From an uncultured Actinomyces sp. (lineage in GTDB: Bacteria; Actinomycetota; Actinomycetes; Actinomycetales; Actinomycetaceae), in NCBI GenBank assembly GCA_938041695.1, contig CALISI010000077.1, positions 1-51,285 of the forward strand: a DNA stretch of 51,285 bases, written 5' to 3'. Shown piece after piece: positions 9,000 through 17,148 of this stretch. How positions within the stretch are numbered: position 1 is the stretch's first letter; every line of letters starts with the position of its first letter. Made by a program: the position numbers and the translations under genes. Under the pieces are notes generated by a model that was not told where the DNA came from, searched no databases, and saw only the letters and a program-made list of their open reading frames with translations.

Positions 9000-9284
9000 A
9001 TGGCGATTGAACAAACGCTTATCGACGCGCTGGGTGGACGCCTCAATATTGTCGAGGTTGAACCCTGCACGATGCGCATCCGAATTCAGGTGAAGTCTCA
9101 GAGAGACGTTGACGAGGCTGCGCTGCGCGTGGATGGTGTGCTTGCCGTCGTGCGTTCTGGTGATGTTGTTCAGATCGTGTGTGGCGCACAGTCGGACGAT
9201 GTCGCTGCTGCAATGATCGCGATCCTCTCAGGCGTGGCCCATGACACGTCCACGGAGTCTCTGTCTCAGCGAGTCCATGCCTAG
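9000..9284 (+). CDS. Stand-alone PTS EIIB-like domain protein
   Basis: A 94-residue protein resembling the glucose-family EIIB phosphocarrier domain: LIDALGGRLNIVEVEPC, then an alternating beta pattern, DEAALRVDGVLAVVR and VQIVCGAQSDD. The candidate phospho-Cys lies in EPCTMRIRIQV. Canonical EIIB has C-x-T-R after the cysteine; here it is C-T-M-R, so the Thr is displaced while Cys and Arg remain. The start ATG follows GAAAGGGGC. No EIIA or EIIC is fused or adjacent on this strand; malQ follows 41 nt downstream and is probably cotranscribed. It may accept phosphate from a separate EIIA, or act as a regulatory phospho-relay part linked to maltodextrin use. The latter is inference. Confidence 0.75.
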   Translation: MAIEQTLIDALGGRLNIVEVEPCTMRIRIQVKSQRDVDEAALRVDGVLAVVRSGDVVQIVCGAQSDDVAAAMIAILSGVAHDTSTESLSQRVHA

Positions 9285-9325
9285 TATTATATGTGTTATC
9301 AGCCCGCAACGTAGAAGGCTTTTCT

Positions 9326-11476
9326 GTGGATATTCACGCTCCCGCATCTGACAACATCGATGAGCTGCGCCGTATCGCCGATGCTAATGGCGTTGCTACC
9401 GGATTCTGGGATTGGTACGGAAACTGGGTGGGCGTCGGTGCGTCCACGCTGCTGAAGGTCCTGGGTGCTCTCGGCCTGCCCCTTAATGAATCCTCCACGG
9501 TGGGGGACGTGCATGAGGCGCTGCGCATCACCGACGAGCGCGAATGGCATCGTACCCTCCCTTCGACGATCGTCGCCCGCCAGGGCGGCGGGTACCTCTT
9601 CCCGGTGCACGTGCCAGACGGTTCGTGGGTGAACGTTCAGTGGGTGCTCGAAGACGGTCGCAAGGGTGCGTGTGATCAGGTGGATCGCTACGTCCCGCCC
9701 CGCATGATCGACGGTGAGCTCGTCGGCCGTGCGACCTTCGATGTGCCGCACTGGCTCCCGCTTGGATGGCATCGCCTCGTCGCGACCGTTGAGGGTGGCC
9801 ACGTAGAGTCTGCAACCCTGATCATCGTTCCCAACACGCTCTCGCTGCCGCTCCTGGAGTCCTCTCGTCGTGCGTGGGGTGTTAACGCGCAGCTGTACTC
9901 GACGCGTTCGGCTTCTTCGTGGGGCATTGGTGACGCAGCAGATCTTGCTGACCTGGCAGCTATCTGTGCTGACAAGGGCGCGGATTTCCTGCTGATTAAC
10001 CCGGTACACGCATCCCAGCCTGTTTCTCCGCTGGAGACGTCGCCGTACCTGCCGGTATCGCGCCGCTGGCTTAACCCGATCTACATCCGCCCCGAGAACA
10101 TTGAGGAGTTCTCATCCCTGCCGCAGGCCTCACGCGATGCTATCGAGCAGCTGCGTGATGAGACTTGTCAGTTCGACAGTCGCGAGGACCTGATCGATCG
10201 CGATCGTTCGTGGGAGGCCAAGCGCGAGGCGCTCGAACTGATCTTTGCGGCTCCTCGCTCGTATCACCGCCAGAGCCAGCTGGATCACTTCATTGAGCGT
10301 GGCGGCTCGGAGCTTTCCAACTACGCGCTGTGGTGCGCCCTCGTTGAGCGCGAAGGCACGATCGAGTTGCCCGAGGACCTGGCCCGTTCCTCCGCGCCTC
10401 GCGTCGAACTTGAGCGACTCGAGCTGGCCGACCGCGTTGACTTCTACCAGTGGTGTCAGTGGGTCGTCGCGGAGCAGCTCGAGCATGCGCAGCATGTGGC
10501 CCGCGAGGTTGGCATGGAGATCGGTGTCATGGCTGACCTGGCCGTCGGAGTGCACGGCTACGGGTCCGAAAAGTGGAGTCGGCCTGAGCTGTTTGCCAAC
10601 GGTATGAGCGTGGGTGCCCCGCCGGATGTTTACTCTCAGCAGGGCCAGAACTGGTCGCAGCCGCCGTGGTCGCCGCGGAGCCTTGCCGAGTCGGGCTACC
10701 TGCCGCTGCGCGACATGGTCCGTGCCGCCCTGGCCAATGCGGGCGCCGTACGTATCGACCACATCCTGGGTATGTTCCGCCTGTGGTGGATCCCGGATGG
10801 CTGCGCCGCTACCGAGGGCACCTACGTGTATTACGACCACGAGGCCATGATGGGTGTCATCCTCCTGGAGGCCCAGCGTGCGGGTGCGGTCGTCATTGGT
10901 GAGGACCTTGGCGTCGTTGAGCCGTGGGTGCGCGACTACCTGCGTGAGCGCGGAGTCCTGGGCACGTCCGTTGTGTGGTTTGAGAAGGAAGGCGGCGGGT
11001 GGCCGCTGCGTCCTGAGCACTACCGTGACCGTGCTCTGGCGGCTGTCAATATCCATGACCTGCCTCCCACGCTCGGTTACATCCGGGGTATCCAGACGAC
11101 CCTGCGCTCCGAGCTCGGCCTGCTGACCGAGGACATTGAGACGGTGCGCGCTGGCGACCGCCTCGAGCTAGAGCAGGTGAACGTGCGCCTGCTCGAATAC
11201 GGCTGCATCGACGGTGCTGAGCCCAGTGAACGAGAAACCGTTGAGGGCCTGTACCGCTACGTCGCGCGGACCCCGTCAAAGCTCGTCGTCGCTTCGCTCG
11301 TCGACGCGGTTGGAGATGTACGCCCGCAGAATATGCCGGGCACGGGCGCCGATCAGTACCCGAACTGGTGTGTGCCGCTGTGCGACTCTGACGGCGACGA
11401 GGTTGCGATCGAGGAGCTTCCCAAGGATGAGCGCCTCACATCGCTGTTTGCCTTGCTCCGCGGTAGCGTCAACTGA
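9326..11476 (+). CDS. malQ: 4-alpha-glucanotransferase (amylomaltase)
   Basis: Cytosolic GH77 enzyme that disproportionates maltodextrins, releasing glucose and lengthening chains for phosphorylase. The protein of ~716 residues has the actinobacterial N-terminal extension (about 160 residues, beta-sandwich-like) before the catalytic barrel. GH77 motifs seen: INPVHASQPVSPLETSPYLP, RIDHILGMFRLWWIPDG (nucleophile Asp), GEDLGVVEPWVRDYLRERG (acid/base Glu) and NIHDLPPTLGYIRG. The GTG at 9326 is preferred because AGAAGG sits 7 nt upstream; a longer reading from GTG 9293 lacks a comparable site. It is preceded by the EIIB-like gene and probably shares its promoter. Intact and of normal length. Confidence 0.92.
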   Translation: MDIHAPASDNIDELRRIADANGVATGFWDWYGNWVGVGASTLLKVLGALGLPLNESSTVGDVHEALRITDEREWHRTLPSTIVARQGGGYLFPVHVPDGSWVNVQWVLEDGRKGACDQVDRYVPPRMIDGELVGRATFDVPHWLPLGWHRLVATVEGGHVESATLIIVPNTLSLPLLESSRRAWGVNAQLYSTRSASSWGIGDAADLADLAAICADKGADFLLINPVHASQPVSPLETSPYLPVSRRWLNPIYIRPENIEEFSSLPQASRDAIEQLRDETCQFDSREDLIDRDRSWEAKREALELIFAAPRSYHRQSQLDHFIERGGSELSNYALWCALVEREGTIELPEDLARSSAPRVELERLELADRVDFYQWCQWVVAEQLEHAQHVAREVGMEIGVMADLAVGVHGYGSEKWSRPELFANGMSVGAPPDVYSQQGQNWSQPPWSPRSLAESGYLPLRDMVRAALANAGAVRIDHILGMFRLWWIPDGCAATEGTYVYYDHEAMMGVILLEAQRAGAVVIGEDLGVVEPWVRDYLRERGVLGTSVVWFEKEGGGWPLRPEHYRDRALAAVNIHDLPPTLGYIRGIQTTLRSELGLLTEDIETVRAGDRLELEQVNVRLLEYGCIDGAEPSERETVEGLYRYVARTPSKLVVASLVDAVGDVRPQNMPGTGADQYPNWCVPLCDSDGDEVAIEELPKDERLTSLFALLRGSVN

Positions 11477-11495
11477 CGCAGTCGAACGCGTCGAT

Positions 11496-11535
11496 GAATG
11501 GTCCCCGCGACCCGAAAGGGTTGCGGGGACCATTC
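11496..11535. terminator. Long hairpin terminator between convergent malQ and PTS EIIA
   Basis: GAATGGTCCCCGC (11496-11508) pairs perfectly with GCGGGGACCATTC (11523-11535), and the inner GACCC-gaaa-GGGTT extends the stem onto a GAAA tetraloop. It lies between convergent genes, so it can serve malQ and, by symmetry, the opposing EIIA transcript. Confidence 0.8.
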
Positions 11536-11548
11536 GTTGGAGCGGTGA

Positions 11549-12022
11549 TCACTCTCCGTCTGGAGTTGAGAACAAAGGATCGAGTGCGCCCACCGCGCAG
11601 CTTTCCTCGTTGTATTCAGGTCGCACGTGTACGCCGGAAGGGTTCACGACAATGACGGGCACGCAGGGGGAGAGATGCGCCTCCTGAACAGGCGCGAGGT
11701 CCCAGTGGATGAGGGGCCTGCCGACTTCGACGATGTCTCCCTCGTCGACGAGGGGCGCGAAACCCTTTCCTCGCAGTCCCACGGTGTTGATCCCCAGGTG
11801 GATGAGGATGGAGACCCCGCGCGTCGAGGTGACGATCGCGGCGTGTGACTTGAGCTTTGTAACGACGCCGGCGATGGGGGCGCACACGGTCACGCATGAC
11901 GCGTCGGCATCGGGAAGAAGCGCGCGCCCATCTCCAACGACGCCACTGGCAAAGACGGGGTCGGGTACCTGCGCGAGAGGCAGGATATGCGCGGCGAAAG
12001 GTGCGCGGACGAGGAAGCTCAC
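11549..12022 (-). CDS. crr: PTS glucose-type EIIA domain protein
   Basis: A stand-alone EIIA-Glc family phosphocarrier of 157 residues. It shows the family pattern from VPDPVFASGVVGDGRALLP, through LKSHAAIVTS (first conserved His), to SILIHLGINTVGLRGKGF, which holds the phosphorylated His, and the closing GRPLIHWDL. Its start overlaps the stop of the upstream EIIB gene by ATGA, so the two are a translationally coupled pair. The C-terminal ~35 residues (after the PVIVVNPSG strand) are an extension rich in acidic and Pro residues. There is no EIIC in the window; the permease partner must lie elsewhere, or the pair may have a regulatory role. The crr symbol is by family resemblance only. Confidence 0.85.
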   Translation of the reverse strand: MSFLVRAPFAAHILPLAQVPDPVFASGVVGDGRALLPDADASCVTVCAPIAGVVTKLKSHAAIVTSTRGVSILIHLGINTVGLRGKGFAPLVDEGDIVEVGRPLIHWDLAPVQEAHLSPCVPVIVVNPSGVHVRPEYNEESCAVGALDPLFSTPDGE

Positions 12023-12249
12023 CGGCTCGCTTTCATCTGCTCGACGAGGTCCTCAGAATCGGGACCCATGACGACCTGGACGGCATCGCCGACGACGACG
12101 ACGTCGAAGGCTCCTGCCTCGCGCAGCTTCGCCTCATCGATGAGGTCGGTGTTGGCCGCGTCGAGACGGATGCGCGTGATGCACGCTTCCAGGTTGGAGA
12201 TGTTGTCCCAGCCGCCCAGGGCTTCGATGATGGTCGTTGCGGTGTCCAT
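12019..12249 (-). CDS. PTS glucose-type EIIB domain protein
   Basis: A 76-residue EIIB-Glc domain: IIEALGGWDNISNLEACITRIRLD, with the standard C-I-T-R phosphocysteine motif near residue 23, then KLREAGAFDVVVVGDAVQVVMGP. The start ATG has a strong AAGGAGG site. It is the first gene of a two-gene EIIB-EIIA unit and overlaps EIIA by 4 nt. Compared with the EIIB-like protein at 9000-9284, this one has the canonical active-site motif, so the two are diverged paralogues flanking malQ. Confidence 0.87.
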   Translation of the reverse strand: MDTATTIIEALGGWDNISNLEACITRIRLDAANTDLIDEAKLREAGAFDVVVVGDAVQVVMGPDSEDLVEQMKASR

Positions 12250-12273
12250 GGTGTCCTCCTTGGCTCAATGACC

Positions 12274-12290
12274 CAAACCGCTGCGGTTTG
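12274..12290 (-). promoter_or_regulatory. 17-bp palindrome upstream of the EIIB-EIIA genes
   Basis: CAAACCGCTGCGGTTTG is a perfect palindrome apart from its central base (12282), 25 nt upstream of the EIIB start. The AAACCG-CGGTTT arms resemble LacI-family operators in general form. Its position in the leader of a sugar PTS unit supports an operator; no cognate regulator is in the window. Confidence 0.5.
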
Positions 12291-12355
12291 CCTCACACTT
12301 ATGGTATCGCGATGGCGTAGAAATAGGCACGATTGTGCCCACCGAGCGCGTCACA

Positions 12356-13618
12356 TTATGAGAGGTCGGCGGCGCTCATTCCTCGAATGCGTGCTGCTGG
12401 TGTGAAGCCCATGGCGATGCCCGCCGCGATGGACCCTGCGGTGAAGATGTACATGGTCGCCTCGACGCCTACCCATGACGCGACGATGCCAGCGACGAAG
12501 GATCCGAGTGGCATGACTCCCCAGACCGCGAAGCGGAAGATTGCGTTCATGCGTCCGAGCATGTCGGGCGGGCAGATTTCCTGGCGCAAGCTCATCTGGG
12601 TGACGTTGTAGATCGTGATGAAATACGATGAGACGACGCCGGAACAGGCGATGACCCACGCGGCGGCAACCGGGACGTGGACGGATGCGGGCTGGGCGAG
12701 GAGCGCCGAGACGCCGACGATGTTCGTGATGGCGATGCAGCGTCCGATTCCCAGGCGCGTGATCCATAGGGGCCGCGTCAGAGCGCCGAGGATGCCGCCG
12801 AGCGCGCCCGCGCTCAGTAGCAGACCGAGCTGCGTGGCGCTCATGCCGAGGGTTCGCAGGACCAGGATGGGGAGGAGAACCTGGATGCCTGCCCCCGCGA
12901 ATGCTGCGCACGCGATGCACGAGAAGAGCGGAAAGAGCAGGCGCTGGCCGCGCACGAAGGACAGTCCTTCAACGATCTGAGAACGAAGTGACGCATCGGA
13001 GTGAGCGGGACGTGGTTCGGGGGTGCGGATGCGCCAGATCGCCCACGTCGAGCACACATATGTCGATGCCGTCAGCAGGTATGCCAGGGGAGGGGCGACC
13101 ACTCCGAGGAGCCAGCCGCCCAAGCCCGGTCCGCCTGCGCGCCCCACCTGATAGGAGGCCTCGAGGCGTCCGTTCGCGGCTCCGATGTAGCGTTTTGAGG
13201 CGATCATGGGCACGTAGGACTGATAGGCGACGTCGAAGAAGACGGTGGACAGGCCGAGGAGTGCAGCGACGACCATGAGGTGGGCGATGGTGAGAGAGAA
13301 ACAGGCGTAGGCGATGGGGATGGATACGAGCGCTGCGATGCGCGCGAGGTTCGCTGTGATCATGACGTGGCGCTTGCGCCACCCGTCCACCCACGCACCT
13401 GCGGGGAGTCCAACGATGAGGAAGGCCAGCGTCTGCAGGCCGGAGAGGACGCCGATCTGCGTTTCGCTCGCATGAAGGACGGTAATCGCGATCGCTGACG
13501 TTGCGAGAGTGCCGACCTGGAAGCCCACTTGCGCGGCGGTTTGCCCCGCCCACAGGTGCATGAAGGCGGAGTTGCGGGTCAGGGGATGGTGCAGCCAGCG
13601 CTGCAGTGATCCGCTCAC
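12356..13618 (-). CDS. MFS transporter (EntS/MFS_3-like exporter)
   Basis: Polytopic membrane protein of 420 residues with about 12 hydrophobic segments in two halves. It has the MFS loop 2-3 motif in modified form (GLPAGAWVDGWRKRHVMI) and NGRLEASYQVGRAGGPGLGGWL after TM4-5, both typical of the MFS_3/enterobactin exporter group. The second half repeats the pattern with LGGILGALTRPLW. Its start overlaps the stop of the upstream HAD phosphatase gene by 4 nt (ATGA), so the two are cotranscribed. Substrate cannot be told. The dyad GGCAC-gatt-GTGCC downstream (about 12325-12340) could end this transcript or control the EIIB unit. Confidence 0.85.
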   Translation of the reverse strand: MSGSLQRWLHHPLTRNSAFMHLWAGQTAAQVGFQVGTLATSAIAITVLHASETQIGVLSGLQTLAFLIVGLPAGAWVDGWRKRHVMITANLARIAALVSIPIAYACFSLTIAHLMVVAALLGLSTVFFDVAYQSYVPMIASKRYIGAANGRLEASYQVGRAGGPGLGGWLLGVVAPPLAYLLTASTYVCSTWAIWRIRTPEPRPAHSDASLRSQIVEGLSFVRGQRLLFPLFSCIACAAFAGAGIQVLLPILVLRTLGMSATQLGLLLSAGALGGILGALTRPLWITRLGIGRCIAITNIVGVSALLAQPASVHVPVAAAWVIACSGVVSSYFITIYNVTQMSLRQEICPPDMLGRMNAIFRFAVWGVMPLGSFVAGIVASWVGVEATMYIFTAGSIAAGIAMGFTPAARIRGMSAADLS

Positions 13619-14514
13619 TGCGTATCGCCGAGGCCGGAGCCCCTCGTGTGGTTATGTCCAGTCAGCCCGGTCGCACTCAGAGCCCGCGCAAGCCCGTCTT
13701 CATAGACGCTGGGGGCGACGATGTTTGCAGCCTTCGTCAGGGCTTCGCATCCGTTCCCGATGCTGATGCCGAGCGCGGCGGTTTCCACGGCCTCGATGTC
13801 GTTGTTGGAATCCCCGAGTGCAACGGTGCGGGCCAGGGGAATGCCGACATACTCGCAGACCGCCCTGATTCCGACTGCCTTCGACAAGTGGGCGGGTACG
13901 ACTTCGAAAGGCACGTATCCTGCTGCTCCCACCGAGCCGATAATCGCACGGTATCCGGCGGGAAGCGCGGCGGTCACCCGCTCCAACGATGCTTTCTCGG
14001 GCGGCACGTACGCAGTGACCTTCGTGAAGGTACCGCTGCCGATGTCGACGATGAAGGGCGTGATGGACTGGGCGTATTCGATCCAGTCCTCGGGGTATTT
14101 GCCAGCCCTGGGGACGAAAAAGCCGAGATACCCCTCCGACGGGCCCATCTGGTCCGGACCCTGCCAGATGTAGAAGGCGTCGAGCTCCTCCCATAGGGTA
14201 GTCAAGACCTCGACGTGGTCGCGCGGCATGCGTTCATCGACCAGGACCTGATTCCCGACAGAGGCGTATCCGCCGGCACCGCCGACGATCCCTTCGAAAC
14301 CGACGTCCCAGAAGCGTGGGTAGACCTCGGGTGCCGAGCGTCCCGTGCAGGCGAAGAGGCGGTGTCCCTTGCTCCGGACCTCCGAAAGAGCGTCGATGGC
14401 CGACTGCGGGATACGCTGGCGCGAATCGCACAGCGTTCCGTCGATGTCGACAAAAACCGCGTGGGGAGATTCAGCCTCGTTGCGTGCCTGCGCAGAACAA
14501 TCGGTGTTCGTCAT
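13615..14514 (-). CDS. HAD superfamily phosphatase, Cof/IIB type
   Basis: Soluble 299-residue HAD hydrolase. Motif I is FVDIDGTLCDSR (nucleophile and acid Asp), motif II FACTGRS, motif III Lys in HLSKAVGI and motif IV ALGDSNNDIE. An alpha/beta cap between motifs II and III places it in the Cof-type (IIB) group, which dephosphorylates sugar phosphates and related small molecules. A TAAGAT box lies 6 nt before the ATG, so the transcript is probably leaderless. It overlaps the MFS exporter gene by 4 nt. The true substrate is unknown. Confidence 0.88.
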   Translation of the reverse strand: MTNTDCSAQARNEAESPHAVFVDIDGTLCDSRQRIPQSAIDALSEVRSKGHRLFACTGRSAPEVYPRFWDVGFEGIVGGAGGYASVGNQVLVDERMPRDHVEVLTTLWEELDAFYIWQGPDQMGPSEGYLGFFVPRAGKYPEDWIEYAQSITPFIVDIGSGTFTKVTAYVPPEKASLERVTAALPAGYRAIIGSVGAAGYVPFEVVPAHLSKAVGIRAVCEYVGIPLARTVALGDSNNDIEAVETAALGISIGNGCEALTKAANIVAPSVYEDGLARALSATGLTGHNHTRGSGLGDTQ

Positions 14515-14526
14515 AGAACAATCTTA
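14515..14526 (-). promoter_or_regulatory. Leaderless-type promoter of the HAD-MFS operon
   Basis: Minus-strand TAAGAT (14526-14521) followed by 6 nt and then the ATG at 14514. The spacing puts the transcript start at or next to the start codon. Confidence 0.55.
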
Positions 14527-14671
14527 TCTCCGGGACGACAAGCCCTCGGATGTGCAGAACACGTCCCGTAAACGACAAATCATGCGCATGGTCGGTTGCT
14601 CAGCGCAGCGAAGGCACACACTAGAGTCATTGATGACACCCGCGATGGAGCATGAAAGGCAGTTCACGACG

Positions 14672-16603
14672 ATGGAACACCAAGCACTGAGCGACGCCAA
14701 TGACCTGACGCTGCTGCAAGCGGCGGCTCTTCTGTCGGGAGCCAGCGCCTGGGACTCGCGCGCGATCCCCGCTGCGAACGTCCCCTCCTTTGTCATGAGC
14801 GACGGACCCCACGGCGTGCGCCGCCAGCTTGGCGACGCCGACCACCTGGGCATCGCGGAGTCCGAGAAGGCGACCTGCTTCCCGACGGCGTCCGCTGTTG
14901 CGGCTACCTGGAATCCCGACCTGGCGCGTGAGATGGGCGAGGCTCTGGGTGCGGAGGCCCGAGGCCTCGGCGTCGACGTCCTGCTCGGCCCGGGCCTCAA
15001 CATCAAGCGCTCGCCCCTGTGCGGGCGAAACTTCGAGTACTTCTCCGAGGACCCGATCCTTGCGGGCCGTATGGCAGCGGGCCTTGTCCAGGGAATTCAA
15101 TCCACGGGAACCGCCGCCTGCCCCAAGCACTTCGCCGTGAACTCCCAGGAGCTGCGTCGCATGGCGTCGGATTCCATCGTGGATGAGCGTACGATGCGCG
15201 AGATCTATCTGACCGGCTTCGAGATCGTGTGCCGAAGCGCCAAGCCGCGAGCGATCATGAGCTCCTACAACCTCGTCAACGGTACCTACGCACACGAGAA
15301 CAAGCACCTGCTGACTGACATCCTGCGCACCGAGTGGGGTTTTGACGGCATGGTCGTCTCCGACTGGGGTGGTTCAAACAGCGCCGTTGCAGCGGTGCGC
15401 GCCGGCGGTAGCCTCGAGATGCCCGCCCCCGGCCTTGCTGGTGCGCGTCAGATCGTCGCGGCGGTCGAGGCTGGAGAATTGGATGCGGCTGACGTCTACG
15501 CGCGTGCCCAGGACGTCTTGAACGTCGCGAGCGCGTGCGCCGGCCTGCCCGCACCCACGCCCTACGACCTCGACGAGCATCACCAGCTGGCTACGCGTAT
15601 TGCCTCCGAGGCGATCACGCTTCTGCGCAATGAGGACGATCTCCTTCCTCTGAGCGCTGGCACGAGCGTCGCCCTGATCGGCGATCTTGCGGATACACCG
15701 CGCTTCCAGGGATCGGGTTCCTCCCAGGTCAACCCCACACGCGTCGATGCTCCGCGTGAGCTGCTCGAAGCGCAGGGAGAGGATGCCCGAGGCCTCGTTG
15801 TGACAGGATACGCCCGCGGTTATGACCGTCATGGCGGCACGAGCGACGCTCTCATCGCCGAGGCCGTGGTCCTCGCCGAGCGCGCTGACGTCGCGCTTGT
15901 TTACGTTGGTCTCGACGAGCTGGCCGAATCCGAAGGGCTGGATCGGCCCCACATGCGGCTTCCCGATGGGCAAGATCGCCTCATCGAGGCCGTCGCCGCA
16001 GCGAATCCGCGTACCGTCGTCGTCCTGACCGGTGGTGCCAGCGTGGAGATGCCATGGGCGAACTCGGTGCCCGCCCTCGTTAACGGTTACCTGGGCGGTC
16101 AGGGTGGCGCCGGTGCGATGCTTGACGTCCTCACCGGCGCTGTGAACCCGTCGGGACACCTGGCCGAAACGTATGCGTGCTCGCACGACGATCACCCGAC
16201 CGCCGCCTGGTACCCGGCAAGCGGCCCGCTGTCCTACTACCGCGAAGGCCCCTTCGTCGGCTATCGCTACTTCACGACTGCGGGCATCGACGTTGCCTTC
16301 CCCTTTGGCTACGGACTGTCGTACTCGCGCTTCGAGTACTCCGATCTCGAGGTGAACCAGGAGGGCGCGACTTTCACGGTCACCAATACGTCCGAGCGTG
16401 ACGGTGCTGACGTCGTCCAGCTGTACGTGAGTGCCCCCGGCGGCATGTTCGGCCCCGCCCGCGAGCTCAAAGGATTCGCAAAGGTCGAGGTTCCCACCGG
16501 TGGGTCGGTGCGCGTTACCATCCCCTTCGATCACTACACCTTCCGCCACTGGGAGACCTCGCGCAGTGCGTGGGAGACCGAGGCCGGTACCTGGACGATC
16601 TAG
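14672..16603 (+). CDS. GH3 beta-glucosidase, truncated by an in-frame amber codon
   Basis: Glycoside hydrolase family 3 enzyme, likely a cytosolic beta-glucosidase since no signal peptide is seen. The (beta/alpha)8 domain has SDGPHGVRRQ, CPKHFAVNSQE and MVVSDWGG with nucleophile Asp231. A second alpha/beta sandwich domain (about 320-500) and a fibronectin III-like domain (about 560-643) follow. The frame ends at TAG 16601-16603 after WETEAGTWTI, in the middle of the FnIII fold. The downstream 167 codons continue the expected family sequence in the same frame. The start at 14672 is chosen by AAAGG upstream; ATGs at 14633 and 14645 are alternatives. The truncated enzyme keeps the catalytic residues but loses the end of FnIII and a C-terminal domain. 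Activity is uncertain. Confidence 0.8.
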   Translation: MEHQALSDANDLTLLQAAALLSGASAWDSRAIPAANVPSFVMSDGPHGVRRQLGDADHLGIAESEKATCFPTASAVAATWNPDLAREMGEALGAEARGLGVDVLLGPGLNIKRSPLCGRNFEYFSEDPILAGRMAAGLVQGIQSTGTAACPKHFAVNSQELRRMASDSIVDERTMREIYLTGFEIVCRSAKPRAIMSSYNLVNGTYAHENKHLLTDILRTEWGFDGMVVSDWGGSNSAVAAVRAGGSLEMPAPGLAGARQIVAAVEAGELDAADVYARAQDVLNVASACAGLPAPTPYDLDEHHQLATRIASEAITLLRNEDDLLPLSAGTSVALIGDLADTPRFQGSGSSQVNPTRVDAPRELLEAQGEDARGLVVTGYARGYDRHGGTSDALIAEAVVLAERADVALVYVGLDELAESEGLDRPHMRLPDGQDRLIEAVAAANPRTVVVLTGGASVEMPWANSVPALVNGYLGGQGGAGAMLDVLTGAVNPSGHLAETYACSHDDHPTAAWYPASGPLSYYREGPFVGYRYFTTAGIDVAFPFGYGLSYSRFEYSDLEVNQEGATFTVTNTSERDGADVVQLYVSAPGGMFGPARELKGFAKVEVPTGGSVRVTIPFDHYTFRHWETSRSAWETEAGTWTI

Positions 16604-17104
16604 GTCGGGCACAACGTGGAGGACACGCCGCTGAGCGCCACCCTCGAGGTCGAAGGAACCACCCCCTCTCCCATCGATCCAGCCCTCGGTCACTACCTGA
16701 ACGCCGATGTTGCGGGCATTACCAACGGAGAGTTCGCAGTTCTCCTTGGCCGCACCATTCCTACCGCTCACCCTGCGGATGATCTGGGCGCAGGAGACCC
16801 ACTATCGGAGATGACACGCGCCAAGAGCTGGCTCGCCCGTGTCGTCGGACGCAAACTCCACGCCATGAAAGCCAAGGCCGACGCGAAGGGGGCCCCGGAT
16901 CTCAACATCCTGTTTATCCTCAATATGCCTTTCCGAGCCTTCGCAAAGATGACGAACGGCGCGGCAAGCCCCGACATGGTGGACGCGATCCTTCTTGCCG
17001 TGAACGGACGACCGCTGCGAGGCCTCAGCCGCGCCGCCCTCGGCTTCATGTCTAACGCGCGCGCCAACAAGGCGACCCAGCGCGAACTTGACCAGACCCG
17101 ATGA
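16604..17104 (+). pseudogene. Detached C-terminal part of the GH3 beta-glucosidase
   Basis: Reads on in the same frame as the GH3 gene immediately after its TAG. VGHNVEDTPLSATLEVEG completes the last FnIII strand. A ~150-residue tail follows with GHYLNADVAGITNGEF and ILFILNMPFRAFAKM, then a conserved run NGAASPDMVDAILLAVNG, to TGA 17102-17104. Such a tail occurs in bifidobacterial and clostridial GH3 enzymes, as I recall them. The only possible independent start (GTG 16616) has no convincing ribosome site and would cut into the fold. The full gene would be about 810 codons. The simplest view is one nonsense mutation (for example CAG or GAG to TAG); readthrough is possible but unsupported. Confidence 0.75.
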
Positions 17105-17148
17105 TGCGGCCCCGGCCTCGTTACCCCAACTGACGTAAAGGAACACTC

